64,000 bases of DNA from Actinotalea solisilvae. GTDB taxonomy: Bacteria; Actinomycetota; Actinomycetes; Actinomycetales; Cellulomonadaceae. The number at the start of each line of letters is the position of its first letter. Position 1 is the stretch's first letter. The position numbers and the translations under genes are program-made. Positions 22,616 through 31,628 of this stretch are shown here, piece by piece. Under the pieces are notes generated by a model. That model was not told the DNA's origin, did not search any database, and saw only the letters and a program-made list of their open reading frames with translations. The DNA lies in the NCBI RefSeq assembly GCF_016464425.1, contig NZ_JADDKQ010000010.1, positions 124,001 through 188,000 of the forward strand, in the 5' to 3' direction.

Positions 22616-23968
22616 TCAGGGGCGGCCGAGGAGGATGCGGGCCTCGGCGGCCATGGTCACCGAGCCCGTGACGAGCACGCCCGCGCCGGTGAGCGAGCCC
22701 TCGGTGCTGGCCTCGGAGAGGTTGACCGCGAGCGACACGGCCTCGTCGAGCCGCTCGGCCACGTGCACGCGGTCCTCGCCGAACACGTCGCGCGCGATCT
22801 CGGCGAGGTCCTCGACCTCGTACGCGCGCGCGCTGCTCGACCGCGTCACCACGACCTCGTCGAGCAGGGGCTCGAGCCCGGACAGGATCTGCTCGGCGTC
22901 CTTGTCCTGCAGGATGCCCACGACCCCCACGAGGCGCTCGAAGGTGAACGCCTCCTCGAGCGCGAGGGCGAGGGCCTCGACGCCGGCGGGGTTGTGCGCG
23001 GCGTCGACGAGGACGGTCGGGGACCGCCGGACGACCTCGAGCCGGCCCGGCGAGTCCATCCCGGCGAACGCCGCCTCGACGGTCGGGCCCGCGAGCGCGC
23101 CGCCGTCGCGCAGCAGCACCTCGACCGCGGCGAGGGCCAGGAGCGCGTTGTGCGCCTGGTGGGCGCCGTGCAGCGGCAGGAAGAGGTCCGCGTAGACGGC
23201 ACCCTGCGTGCGGAGGACCACGAGCTGGCCCCCGACGGCGACCTGACGCTCGACGACCTCGAGCTCGACGCCCTCGCGCAGCACGCGGACGCCGTGCTCG
23301 GCGGCGGCCGCGAGCACGACGCCCTCGGCGTCCTCGCGCTGCTGCGCGAGCACGAGTGTCGAGCCGTCCTTGACGATGCCGGCCTTCTCGCCCGCGATGT
23401 CGACGAGCTCGTGCCCCAGCCAGCGCTCGTGGTCGTAGGAGATCGGCGTGATGACCGCGACGTCGGCCTCGACGACGTTGGTCGCGTCGGTCCGCCCGCC
23501 GAGCCCGACCTCGATGACCGCGACGTCGACCGGCGCGTCCGCGAACGCGGCGAACGCCATGACGGTGAGCACCTCGAAGAAGCTGAGGCGCGGCCCGCCG
23601 CGCTCGAGCGAGCGCTGGTCGACCAGGTGCACGTACGGCGCGACGTCCTGCCAGAGCTCGACGAAGCGCTCGTCGCTCACGGGCTCGCCGTCGATCGCGA
23701 TGCGCTCGGTGACCGTGGTCAGGTGCGGGCTCGTGAAGCGGCCCGTGCGGAGCCCGTGCTCGCGCAGCAGGCGCTCGACCATGCGGCTGGTCGACGTCTT
23801 GCCGTTGGTCCCGGTGACGTGCACGACCCGGTACGCGCGCTGCGGGCTCCCGAGGAGGTCGCACACCTCGACGATCCGGTCGAGCGTGTACTCGAAGTCG
23901 TGCTCGGGCGTCCGCTCGAGGATGCCCGCGTAGACCTCGCGCAGCTCGTCGCTGCCGGCCCCGCTCAC
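22616..23968 (-). CDS. folC: Folylpolyglutamate/dihydrofolate synthase
   Basis: FolC adds glutamate to dihydropteroate and to reduced folates. The 450-residue Mur-ligase-type protein has the P-loop [21 protein letters not shown] near residue 50, the omega-loop region [16 protein letters not shown], the block [15 protein letters not shown] and the C-domain motif [14 protein letters not shown]. The GTG start overlaps the ileS stop (GTGA), so the pair is translationally coupled. This pairing is conserved in actinobacteria. It is followed by a strong terminator. Confidence 0.96.
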   Translation of the reverse strand: MSGAGSDELREVYAGILERTPEHDFEYTLDRIVEVCDLLGSPQRAYRVVHVTGTNGKTSTSRMVERLLREHGLRTGRFTSPHLTTVTERIAIDGEPVSDERFVELWQDVAPYVHLVDQRSLERGGPRLSFFEVLTVMAFAAFADAPVDVAVIEVGLGGRTDATNVVEADVAVITPISYDHERWLGHELVDIAGEKAGIVKDGSTLVLAQQREDAEGVVLAAAAEHGVRVLREGVELEVVERQVAVGGQLVVLRTQGAVYADLFLPLHGAHQAHNALLALAAVEVLLRDGGALAGPTVEAAFAGMDSPGRLEVVRRSPTVLVDAAHNPAGVEALALALEEAFTFERLVGVVGILQDKDAEQILSGLEPLLDEVVVTRSSSARAYEVEDLAEIARDVFGEDRVHVAERLDEAVSLAVNLSEASTEGSLTGAGVLVTGSVTMAAEARILLGRP

Positions 23969-26900
23969 GCGGCACCGCCCGCGACGGCCAGCTCGACGCC
24001 GACCTGGCCCTGCGGGCTGCCGACCTCGACCTCGAGGGAGGTCGCGAGCGTCTCGCGCGCGATCATGTCGCGGTGGGTCTCGACCGCGGCACGGTGCTCG
24101 TCGGCGACCGTGAGGACGAGACGGATCCGGTCCGTGACCTGCAGGTCCCGTGCCTTGCGCTCGTCCTGCACCACGCGCACGACGTCGCGCGCGAAGCCCT
24201 CCGCGCGCAGGGCGCCGTCGAGGGCGGTGTCCAGGAGCACGACGCCGCCGTCGGCGAGCACCGCGGCGACGCGGTCCTCGCCCGCCCCCTCCGCGACGAC
24301 CGTCGTGAGCTCGTACTCACCCGCGACGAGCGGCACGTCGCCGGCCGGCGTGCGGACCACGACCGTGCCGTCGGCCTGCGCCCACTCCCCCGCCCGCGCG
24401 GCCTTGATGACGTCCTGCACGCCGCGCCCGAGGCGCGGGCCGGCGGCGCGCGCGTTGACCGCGAGCCGCGACGTGACGCCGAGGTCGGCCGGGCCCACCT
24501 CCGCGAGGTCGACCAGCGTCACGTGCTTGACGTTGAGCTCCGAGCGCACCAGCGCGACGTACGGCTCGACCGCGGCCGGGTCCGTGAGCGCCACCCCCAG
24601 CTCGCGCAGCGGCTGACGCACGCGCAGGCCGTTGGCCTTGCGCAGGCCCAGCGTCACGGACACGATCTCGCGCACCTGGTCCATGGCGGTGACGAGCGCG
24701 TCGTCGGCGGCGAGGACGCGGCCGAGGTCCGTCGCCCCCGACGCGTCGTCGAGCACGGGCCAGTCGGTGAGGTGCACGCTGCGCCCGCCCGTGAGGCCGC
24801 GCCAGATCTCCTCGGTGGTCAGGGGTGCGAGCGGCGCCATGACGCGCGTGAGCACCTCGAGCGCCGTCGCGAGCGTGGAGAACGCCGCCGGGTCCTCGTC
24901 CCAGAACCGCTGGCGCGACGTCCGCACGTACCAGTTGGTCAGGAGGTCGAGGTGCTCGCGCACGGCCTCGCACGCCCCCGGGACGTCGTAGGCGTCGAGC
25001 TGCGCGGTGACCTGCTCGACGAGCGCGCGCGTCCGCGCGAGGACGTAGCGGTCCATGACCGGCAGGTCGGCGACGCGCTCGGGCGTGAGCGGCCGGGCGA
25101 CGAGGCCCCGGCCGCCGTCGGCCGCGCCCGCGTAGAGCGTGAAGAAGTACCAGGTGCTCCACAGGGGCAGCAGGACCTGACGCACGCCCTCGCGGATGCC
25201 CTCCTCGGTGACGACGAGGTTGCCGCCGCGCAGGATCGGCGACGCCATGAGGAACCAGCGCATCGCGTCCGAGCCGTCGCGCTCGAAGACCTCGGTGACG
25301 TCCGGGTAGTTGCGCAGCGACTTGCTCATCTTGCGGCCGTCGGAGCCCAGCACGATGCCGTGCGAGACGGACGTGCGGAACGCGGGCCGGTCGAAGAGCG
25401 CGGTCGCGAGCACGTGCAGCGTGTAGAACCAGCCGCGCGTCTGGCCGATGTACTCGGTGATGAAGTCGCCCGGGTAGTGGTGCTCGAACCAGTCCGCGTT
25501 CTCGAACGGGTAGTGCACCTGGGCGAACGGCATCGAGCCCGAGTCGAACCACACGTCGAGCACGTCGGGGATGCGGCGCATGGTCGAGCGGCCCGACGGG
25601 TCGTCCGGGTTGGGGCGCGTGAGCTCGTCGATGAACGGCCGGTGGAGGTCGTGGACCTCGACGCCGAAGTCGGCCTCGAGCTCGGCGATCGAGCCGTACA
25701 CGTCCGTGCGCGGGAACGCGGGGTCGTCGCTCACCCACACCGGGATGGGCGTGCCCCAGTACCGGTTGCGCGAGATCGACCAGTCCCGCGCACCCGCGAG
25801 CCACTTGCCGAACTGCCCGTCGCGGATGTGCTCGGGGACCCAGGTGATCTCCTGGTTGAGCTCGACCATCCGGTCCCGGAACTGCGTCACGCGGACGAAC
25901 CAGCTCGACACCGCCTTGTAGATGAGCGGGTTCCGGCACCGCCAGCAGTGCGGGTAGGAGTGGTCGTACGTCTCGTGCCGCACGACGACGGCGCGCTGGG
26001 CCTCGGCCACGTGCTCGAGCGGGCCGGTGCCCGCCTTGAGGTCCGCGATGATCTGCGGGTTCGCGTCGAACACCTGCAGGCCCGCGTAGTCGCGGACCTC
26101 CGGCGTGAACCGGCCCTTGCTGTCGACGGGCACGACCGGCGCGATGCCGGCGGCGTCGCACACCAGCATGTCGTCCTCGCCGAACGCGGGGGCGAGGTGG
26201 ACGATGCCCGTGCCGTCCTCGGTCGTGACGAACTCGCCCGCGAGCACCTGGTGGGCGTTCGCGTGCCGCGTGAAGTAGCCGAAGGGCGGCGTGTAGCGGC
26301 GCCCGACGAGCTCGGCCCCCTTCAGGTCACCGAGAAGCCGCGCCTGGTCCCTGGGATCGGCGGCCGTCGCCGCGACGAATCCGAGCTCGCGCTCATAAGC
26401 GCTCAACCGGCTGGCCGCGAGCACGACAACCTCTCCATGCAGGCGCGAGTTCTCGGACGGCGCCACGCGGACGTAGTCGATGTCCGGGCCCACGGCGAGC
26501 GCGAGGTTGGACGGCAGGGTCCACGGCGTCGTCGTCCACAGGAGCGCGAGGTCGCCCGTCTCGAGGCGCACGCCGACGGTGAGCGCCGGGTCCTGGCGCG
26601 AGGCGTAGACGTCGTCGTCCATGCGCAGCTCGTGGTTGGACAAGGGCGTCTCGTCGCGCCAGCAGTAGGGCAGCACGCGGTAGCCCTCGTAGGCGAGGCC
26701 CTTGTCGTGGAGCTGCTTGAACGCCCAGATCACCGACTCCATGTAGGAGGTGTCGAGGGTCTTGTAGTCGTTCTCGAAGTCCACCCAGCGGGCCTGGCGC
26801 GTGACGTAGTCCTGCCACTCGTCGGTGTAGCGCAGCACCGACTCGCGGCAGACCTTGTTGAACGCCTCGATGCCCATGTCGTCGATCTGGGACTTGTCCG

Positions 26901-27243
26901 TGATGCCGAGCACGCGCTCGGCCTCGAGCTCGGCCGGCAGGCCGTGGGTGTCCCAGCCGAAGCGGCGCTCGACGCGGTGCCCGCGCTGGGTCTGGTAGCG
27001 CCCGACGATGTCCTTGGCGTAGCCCGTGAGCAGGTGGCCGTAGTGGGGCAGGCCGTTGGCGAAGGGCGGGCCGTCGTAGAAGACGAACTCGTTCGCGCCG
27101 TGCTCGCCGGCCTCGCGCTGGTCGATCGACGCCTGGAACGTGCCGTCCTGCGCCCAGTGGGCCAGGACGTCCTTCTCGAGGGCCGGCAGGTCCGGGGACG
27201 CGGGGACGGGCGTGCCGTCCGGGCGGTGCAGGGGGTAGGCCAT
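23965..27243 (-). CDS. ileS: Isoleucyl-tRNA synthetase
   Basis: A class I synthetase of 1092 residues, the longer type found in actinobacteria. The HIGH motif appears as [15 protein letters not shown] (about residues 59-73) and KMSKS as [12 protein letters not shown] (about 640). The CP1 editing domain contains the TWTLPSN-type segment [17 protein letters not shown]. The anticodon domain begins [16 protein letters not shown]. The ATG at 27243 has GGAG 7 bases upstream. The 5' leader holds a T-box riboswitch reading an Ile codon, so expression should rise when tRNA-Ile is uncharged. Confidence 0.97.
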   Translation of the reverse strand: MAYPLHRPDGTPVPASPDLPALEKDVLAHWAQDGTFQASIDQREAGEHGANEFVFYDGPPFANGLPHYGHLLTGYAKDIVGRYQTQRGHRVERRFGWDTHGLPAELEAERVLGITDKSQIDDMGIEAFNKVCRESVLRYTDEWQDYVTRQARWVDFENDYKTLDTSYMESVIWAFKQLHDKGLAYEGYRVLPYCWRDETPLSNHELRMDDDVYASRQDPALTVGVRLETGDLALLWTTTPWTLPSNLALAVGPDIDYVRVAPSENSRLHGEVVVLAASRLSAYERELGFVAATAADPRDQARLLGDLKGAELVGRRYTPPFGYFTRHANAHQVLAGEFVTTEDGTGIVHLAPAFGEDDMLVCDAAGIAPVVPVDSKGRFTPEVRDYAGLQVFDANPQIIADLKAGTGPLEHVAEAQRAVVVRHETYDHSYPHCWRCRNPLIYKAVSSWFVRVTQFRDRMVELNQEITWVPEHIRDGQFGKWLAGARDWSISRNRYWGTPIPVWVSDDPAFPRTDVYGSIAELEADFGVEVHDLHRPFIDELTRPNPDDPSGRSTMRRIPDVLDVWFDSGSMPFAQVHYPFENADWFEHHYPGDFITEYIGQTRGWFYTLHVLATALFDRPAFRTSVSHGIVLGSDGRKMSKSLRNYPDVTEVFERDGSDAMRWFLMASPILRGGNLVVTEEGIREGVRQVLLPLWSTWYFFTLYAGAADGGRGLVARPLTPERVADLPVMDRYVLARTRALVEQVTAQLDAYDVPGACEAVREHLDLLTNWYVRTSRQRFWDEDPAAFSTLATALEVLTRVMAPLAPLTTEEIWRGLTGGRSVHLTDWPVLDDASGATDLGRVLAADDALVTAMDQVREIVSVTLGLRKANGLRVRQPLRELGVALTDPAAVEPYVALVRSELNVKHVTLVDLAEVGPADLGVTSRLAVNARAAGPRLGRGVQDVIKAARAGEWAQADGTVVVRTPAGDVPLVAGEYELTTVVAEGAGEDRVAAVLADGGVVLLDTALDGALRAEGFARDVVRVVQDERKARDLQVTDRIRLVLTVADEHRAAVETHRDMIARETLATSLEVEVGSPQGQVGVELAVAGGAA

Positions 27244-27360
27244 CGCGGTGCTCCAGGCTGGTCGGTGGTGCGGTCGTCGTCACGGCTGGCAGGTCGAGCT
27301 GGTCGTGCTGCCACTTCGTGCGAGGACGACTCCCGGTGGCGCGCCCTGCGCACCTGCCGG

Positions 27361-27540
27361 TCACCGCGGTACCACCCCGCTTGCCGCCGTCGTCCCGCTC
27401 AGGGCGACGGCGACCGCTCGTCGAGGCTGTGACGGGCCCACCCGTCCGGTTCTACTGGGGCGGCCGGTGGTGGCCGGCGCCTGTTCTTCCGGAGGCTCGC
27501 CGGTGATGTCCGGGTCGACGCCTGTGGGGCGATGCTACCC
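27361..27540 (-). promoter_or_regulatory. T-box riboswitch of ileS
   Basis: The canonical T-box GGGGTGGTACCGCGG lies on the minus strand at 27378-27364. Upstream, GGACATCACCGG (about 27513-27502) presents the ATC isoleucine specifier at 27507-27505, followed by the conserved-looking AGCCTCCGGAAGAAC and CAGTAGAACCGGACGGG. This is the short-stem-I layout of actinobacterial ileS T-boxes, which act on translation. A TAGCAT hexamer at 27537-27532, overlapping the stop codon of the upstream gene, may be the -10. The T-box ends about 118 bases before the start codon. Confidence 0.9.
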
Positions 27541-28302
27541 GCTGGCCCGCGTGGCGGGCGTCGGACGCTTGTCGCGGACAGCGAGCGTCGGCTTCCCCTC
27601 GTCGCGCACGAGGAACAGGTCCGTCGCGACGAGGAGCGCCGAGAGCCTGGCGTAGCCGTAGTTCCGCGCGTCGATCGACGACTGGTTCGCGATGTGCTGA
27701 CCCACGGTCGACACGCGCGCCCAGCCGCTCTCGTCGGCCGCGCCCTGCACCGCGCGCCGCAGCAGCGCCACGAGCTTGGTGTCCTGCCGGAGCTTGGTGG
27801 TCGGCACCCGCGCGGGTCCGCCCGGCTTCGCGACGGTCCCGGCCCCGGACCCCCCGGCGCCGTCGTCCGCCTCGAGCCGGTCGAGGACGAGGAATCGGGA
27901 GCACGCGCTCCGGAAGGCCACGGGCGTCTTGTCGTCGCCGAAGCCGTACACCGCCGCACCGCGCTCGCGCAGGTGCATGACCAGCGGGGTGAAGTCGCCG
28001 TCGGACGACACGATGGCGACCGCATCCGGCCGGTCGGTGTAGTGCAGGGCCAGCGCGTCGACCACGAGGGCCATGTCGCTCGCGTTCTTGCCGGTGCTGT
28101 AGTCGTACTGCTGCACCGGTCGGATGGCGTGCTCGAGGAGCAGGTCCGCCCACCCGCGGAGCGCCGGCTTCGCCCAGTTGCCGTACGCGCGCCGGATGCT
28201 CGTCTCCCCGAGCACCGACAGCTCGTTGAGGATGAGGTCGATCCGACCCGGCGAGGCGTTGTCCGCGTCGATGAGCAGGGCGATGCGCGCGCGGCATCCC
28301 AT
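27535..28302 (-). CDS. NYN-domain nuclease-like protein with OST-HTH/LOTUS domain
   Basis: A 255-residue putative RNA-acting protein. The NYN (PIN-like) domain, residues 5-150, has conserved acidic residues in ALLIDADNASPGRID (Asp12), KNASDMALVVDAL and AIVSSDGDFTPLV. After a Gly/Pro linker, the C-terminal part (TKLVALLRRAVQGAADESGW to SALLVATDLFLVRD) resembles an OST-HTH/LOTUS RNA-binding domain. Substrates are unknown. The ATG at 28302 follows TAGCGT by 7 bases, a leaderless pattern that supports this start over a TTG further upstream. It is divergent from a TipA-like gene. Confidence 0.88.
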   Translation of the reverse strand: MGCRARIALLIDADNASPGRIDLILNELSVLGETSIRRAYGNWAKPALRGWADLLLEHAIRPVQQYDYSTGKNASDMALVVDALALHYTDRPDAVAIVSSDGDFTPLVMHLRERGAAVYGFGDDKTPVAFRSACSRFLVLDRLEADDGAGGSGAGTVAKPGGPARVPTTKLRQDTKLVALLRRAVQGAADESGWARVSTVGQHIANQSSIDARNYGYARLSALLVATDLFLVRDEGKPTLAVRDKRPTPATRASG

Positions 28303-28309
28303 GGTCAGC

Positions 28310-28315
28310 ACGCTA
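28310..28315 (-). promoter_or_regulatory. -10 hexamer of the NYN gene (leaderless)
   Basis: TAGCGT on the minus strand, then 7 bases, then the ATG at 28302. No ribosome binding site is present in the gap. Confidence 0.55.
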
Positions 28316-28353
28316 GCGGTCGGCAACTTCTCGGCGATCGCCGTCGGCGTCGC

Positions 28354-28384
28354 TTGACCTTGACGTAACGTCAACTCCTAGCGT
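28354..28384 (+). promoter_or_regulatory. MerR-type promoter with 19-bp spacer and palindromic operator
   Basis: -35 TTGACC (28354-28359) and -10 TAGCGT (28379-28384) are separated by 19 bases, the over-long spacer typical of MerR-activated promoters. The spacer holds the perfect 15-base palindrome TTGACGTAACGTCAA (28360-28374). The downstream gene encodes a MerR regulator, so this is very probably its autogenous control site. Confidence 0.85.
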
Positions 28385-28410
28385 CGTCGTCGTACGAAGG
28401 AGAGGGGCCC

Positions 28411-29184
28411 ATGCCGACGAGGACCCGCAGCGAGTGGTCGATCCAGGAGATCGCCCGGCTCACGGGCGTCACGAGCCGCACCCTGCGGCACTACCACGCC
28501 ATCGGGCTGCTGCGACCGAGCCGCGTGGGAGACAACGGGTACCGCTGGTACGACGGGCAGACGCTCGTCCGCCTTCAGCGCGTGCTCGTGCTGCGCGGGT
28601 TCGGGCTCCCGCTGCCCGCGATCGCGCGCGCGCTGGACGACGAGCAGGACACGCTCGCCGCCCTGCGCGAGCACCTCTCCCGGCTCCGCACCGAGCAGGA
28701 GCGCGTGACCCGCCAGGCGGCGTCGGTCGCGCGGACGATCACCACGCTGGAAGAAGGAGGACGGCTCGTGGCCGAGGAGATGTTCGACGGTTTCGACCAC
28801 ACGCAGTACAAGGACGAGGTCACCGAGCGCTGGGGCGAGGACGCGTACGCGTCGGGCGACCGGTGGTGGCGGGGCATGTCGTCCGCGGAGCAGGGGGTCT
28901 GGAAGGAGCGGGCCGCGCGGCTCGGCGCCGACTGGGCCGACGCGGCCGAGCGCGGCGTCGACCCGGCGTCGGACGAGGCGCAGGCGCTCGCGCAGCGCCA
29001 CGCCGACTGGCTCGCCGGGATCCCGGGCACGCCCGGGCACGGCACCGGCCGGCCGGACCCGGAGTACCTCGTCGGGCTCGGCGAGATGTACGTCGCCGAC
29101 GACCGGTTCGCGAAGAGCTACGGCGGCACCTCGGGCGCGACGTTCGTCCGCGACGCCCTGAAGGTCTACGCCTCCCGCCTCTGA
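28411..29184 (+). CDS. MerR family regulator with TipAS antibiotic-recognition domain (TipAL-like)
   Basis: A 257-residue regulator. The MerR winged helix SIQEIARLTGVTSRTLRHYHAIGLL starts at residue 10, followed by NGYRWYDGQTLVRLQRVLVLRGFGL and a dimerisation helix to about residue 115. The C-terminal half (EEMFDGFDHTQYKDEVTERW to the end) matches TipAS, an albicidin/thiopeptide-binding all-helical domain. TipAL proteins bind peptide antibiotics and activate their own promoter. AAGGAG lies 9 bases before the ATG. It may also control the divergent NYN gene, whose start is about 50 bases from the operator. Confidence 0.94.
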   Translation: MPTRTRSEWSIQEIARLTGVTSRTLRHYHAIGLLRPSRVGDNGYRWYDGQTLVRLQRVLVLRGFGLPLPAIARALDDEQDTLAALREHLSRLRTEQERVTRQAASVARTITTLEEGGRLVAEEMFDGFDHTQYKDEVTERWGEDAYASGDRWWRGMSSAEQGVWKERAARLGADWADAAERGVDPASDEAQALAQRHADWLAGIPGTPGHGTGRPDPEYLVGLGEMYVADDRFAKSYGGTSGATFVRDALKVYASRL

Positions 29185-29210
29185 CCGCCGTGGCGGTCGT
29201 GACACCACCG

Positions 29211-29359
29211 CCGAGGTCGCTGGTTCGCGCCGAGGTCGCAGGGTGCAACCAGAGGCCACGGGCGAGAACACCCACCCAGCGCGCCCCGGCGGTGGTCGGG
29301 GGTTCGCGCGGTGGCCGCGGGTTGCACCCCGCGACCTCGGGCGAGACCAGCGACCTCGG
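29211..29359. repeat. Nested long palindrome between convergent genes
   Basis: Outer arms CCGAGGTCGCTGGT (29211-29224) and its exact complement (29346-29359) enclose inner arms at 29230-29250 and 29320-29340 that match at 20 of 21 positions, also starting CCGAGGTCGC. Weaker complementarity continues inward (GGCCAC at 29253-29258 with GTGGCC at 29311-29316). The region could fold into one hairpin of about 150 bases and end transcription from both the merR-like gene and the sfnB-like gene. Its arms match the folC terminator. Confidence 0.85.
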
Positions 29360-29378
29360 CGTCAGGGGTGCGCTGGGG

Positions 29379-30617
29379 TCACGTGTACCAGGTGGGCTCC
29401 GGGACCTCGTCGCGCAGGGCGAAGACGCCGACCTCGCGCCGCTTGTAGGCGATCGGGTCGTGCAGCGAGTGCGTCCGCACGTTGCGCCAGAACCGGTCGA
29501 GGCCGACCGCGCTCGCCGTCGCCCGCGCGCCCGTGACCTCGTACACGCGCGTGCCGATCTCGAGGCCGACGTCGACCGCGCGCTGCTTGGCCGCCGCGAC
29601 CAGCACCGCGACCTCGCCGCGCGTGCGCGGCTGGAGCCCGTCGGGGTCGGCGTGCAGCGCCTGGAGCGCCCGGCCGGCCCGGTCGCCCAGGGCCTGGGCG
29701 GCCCAGAGCTTGGACTGCAGGTCCCCGTAGGTGTCGAGGATGTAGGGCTCGTCGAGCGCGCTCTCGCGGTCGTCGCCGCCGTACGGCCACGGCCGCGTCC
29801 GCTCCCGGGTGTAGCCGAGCGCCGTGCGCAGCCCGCCCTGCGCGATCCCCAGGTAGAAGTTCGTGAAGACGAGCTGGATCGCGACGAGGGTGAGGGTGTT
29901 GTAGGTCCGGGCCACGAACCGCTTGTCGACCCAGCCGAGCGCCGCGGACCACGGCAGCACGACGTCGGCCACGGTGACGCTCCCGGACTCGGTGAGCCGC
30001 TGGCCCAGCGCGTCCCACCCGTCGTGGAAGGTGATCCCGGCGTGGTCGGACGGCGCGAGCGCGAAGATGTGCTCCTCGTGCCCGTCGATCGCCGCCTCGA
30101 GCCACGTGACGTCCGAGACCTTCGAACCCGTCGAGAACGTCTTGTGCCCCGAGAAGGACAGGTCCCCGCCGAGGTCGACGGCGACGAGGTCCGCGTCGCG
30201 GGGGTTGACCGCGCCGCCGAAGAACCAGCGTTCGCGCGTCGCCTGGGCGATGATCTGCTCGGCCTGCCCCGGCGTGCCGAAGAACGCCGGCAGCTGTGAC
30301 CACAGGTAGTGGTAGCCGAGCAGCTGGCCGATCGACCCGTCGCCCTCGGCGACCCGGCGGATCACCTGGTAGGCGGTCTCCCACGTCTGCCCGGCGCCCC
30401 CCTGCGCCGTCGGGCCGAGCAGGGTGACCAGGCCGGCCTGCTTGAGCAGCCGCACCTCGTCGTACGGCGTGGCCAGCGCGCGGTCGCGCTCGACGGCGTC
30501 GACCTCGAGGATCGCGGCGACCTCCTCGGCCCGGCGGACCCAGCCCTCGGGCGTCGTCGGGTCGGCGGATCCGGCCCACGGGGAGGCGTGCAGCGCCTCG
30601 CTTGCGGTGATGGACAT
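29379..30617 (-). CDS. Acyl-CoA dehydrogenase-fold flavin monooxygenase, SfnB/DszC-like
   Basis: A 412-residue acyl-CoA-dehydrogenase-fold protein of the sulfur-acquisition group, which uses reduced flavin to oxidise organosulfur compounds. Landmarks are GDGSIGQLLGYHYLWSQLPAFFG, VNPRDADLVAVDLGGDLSFSGHKTFSTGS with the flavin loop, and SVTVADVVLPWSAALGWV. There is no CoA-dehydrogenase catalytic Glu context. The ATG at 30617 has AAGGAG just upstream. It follows an SsuE-like FMN reductase, which could supply the reduced flavin, in a unit led by a Cys-rich leader ORF. The exact substrate (sulfone, sulfonate or sulfide) is unknown. Confidence 0.85.
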   Translation of the reverse strand: MSITASEALHASPWAGSADPTTPEGWVRRAEEVAAILEVDAVERDRALATPYDEVRLLKQAGLVTLLGPTAQGGAGQTWETAYQVIRRVAEGDGSIGQLLGYHYLWSQLPAFFGTPGQAEQIIAQATRERWFFGGAVNPRDADLVAVDLGGDLSFSGHKTFSTGSKVSDVTWLEAAIDGHEEHIFALAPSDHAGITFHDGWDALGQRLTESGSVTVADVVLPWSAALGWVDKRFVARTYNTLTLVAIQLVFTNFYLGIAQGGLRTALGYTRERTRPWPYGGDDRESALDEPYILDTYGDLQSKLWAAQALGDRAGRALQALHADPDGLQPRTRGEVAVLVAAAKQRAVDVGLEIGTRVYEVTGARATASAVGLDRFWRNVRTHSLHDPIAYKRREVGVFALRDEVPEPTWYT

Positions 30618-30667
30618 ACTTCTCCTTGCGTGATGGAGAGCACCTCGTCCTCGGACGGGGTGCGGCG

Positions 30668-30760
30668 TACCCACCGGCGGCAACCGGTGGGTAGGCGCCG
30701 GACGGACTGGCAGGTCCGTCCGGCGCCGTTCCCGCCGCCCGGGAGAGCGGTCCCCGGGCG
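30668..30760 (-). other. Three tandem hairpins between the ssuE-like and sfnB-like genes
   Basis: Perfect stems are TACCCACCGG/CCGGTGGGTA (30668-30677, 30684-30693), GGCGCCGGACGGAC with its complement (30694-30707, 30714-30727), and CGCCCGGG/CCCGGGCG (30736-30743, 30753-30760). They fill the 196-base gap upstream of the sfnB-like gene. They may lower or stabilise downstream expression. I could not match them to a known riboswitch. Confidence 0.7.
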
Positions 30761-30813
30761 AGCGGCCCCGCCCCGCGATCACCGCGGCGGGAGACGGGGA
30801 GCGGCGACGCCGC

Positions 30814-31371
30814 TCAGGAGGCGAGCGCGGGCGTGAGGCGCGCCTCCCCGAGCGCGAGCCGGAAGCCGGCCGCGGTCCTGGCGATGCACTCGAGCGTCGC
30901 CTCGTCCACGACCACGGGCCCGCCCGACACGTGGTCGATGTGCGTGTCGAGCACGAACCGGCCGGTCGTGATGTGGCGCGCGCCCAGCGAGACGAGCACG
31001 GGGCGCAGCGAGTAGTCGATCGCGAGCAGGTGCGCGACCGTGCCGCCCGTCGCGAGCGGGAGCACGACCTTGCCCTGCAGCGCGGACTGCGGCAGGAGGT
31101 CGAGGAAGACCTTGAGCAGGCCCGAGTACGAGGCCTTGTAGATGGGGGTCGCGACGACGAGCGCGTCGGCCGCGATCACCTGGCGCACGGCCGCCGCGAT
31201 CTGCGGGTCCGCCGTGTCGGCGGAGAGCAGGGCCTGGGCGGGCAGGTCGCGCAGCGCCAGCACCGTGACGTCGTGGCCGTCGAGCGCGAGCTCGTCCCCG
31301 ACGTGCTGCGCGAGGGCGGAGGTGCGGGAGCGGGCGGACGGGCTGCCGGTGAGGATGAGGATGGAGGCCAT
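30814..31371 (-). CDS. ssuE: NAD(P)H-dependent FMN reductase, SsuE-like
   Basis: A 185-residue flavodoxin-like reductase that supplies FMNH2 to two-component monooxygenases. The N-terminus ILILTGSPSARSRTSALAQHV is the flavin phosphate loop, and VVATPIYKASYSGLLKVFLDLLPQ matches the SsuE family closely. LPLATGGTVAHLLAIDYSLRPVL is also SsuE-like. The ATG at 31371 follows AAGGA by about 6 bases. Upstream is a 450-base leader with a Cys-rich short ORF and a hairpin. Downstream is the SfnB/DszC-like monooxygenase, its probable client. Confidence 0.92.
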   Translation of the reverse strand: MASILILTGSPSARSRTSALAQHVGDELALDGHDVTVLALRDLPAQALLSADTADPQIAAAVRQVIAADALVVATPIYKASYSGLLKVFLDLLPQSALQGKVVLPLATGGTVAHLLAIDYSLRPVLVSLGARHITTGRFVLDTHIDHVSGGPVVVDEATLECIARTAAGFRLALGEARLTPALAS

Positions 31372-31483
31372 CGGAGGTCCTTCGATCGGGCGACGCGGCG
31401 CGTCGGGCAGGGGCGTGAGGTGCGGGAGGCGCCGACGACGACGTCGTCGGCCGGGCACGGCGGCAACCGTGACGGTGAGGGTG

Positions 31484-31517
31484 CGTCGCACGACCGCGCG
31501 GGCGCAGTCGTGCGACG
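31484..31517 (-). terminator. Candidate attenuator hairpin in the ssuE leader
   Basis: CGTCGCACGAC (31484-31494) and GTCGTGCGACG (31507-31517) form a perfect 11-bp stem with a 12-base loop, between the Cys-rich leader ORF and ssuE. Its position fits a transcription attenuator whose use depends on translation of the leader ORF. Other GC-rich complementarities in 31372-31628 could form the alternative fold. Confidence 0.5.
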
Positions 31518-31628
31518 AGGACCGGGCGCTCGACGGCGGGGCGGCCGAGGGGCGGTCAGGGGCGGCGGCGGGGCCTGGGCGTCCCGAGGGACCGGAGGGT
31601 CAGGCGGGCCGGGCGCGAGGGCCGGCGG

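Noticed and set aside
30618..30813. Possible SAM-type riboswitch before the sfnB-like gene
   Set aside because: Stems are present, but none of the conserved loop and joining sequences of SAM-I, SAM-II or SAM-IV elements could be identified.
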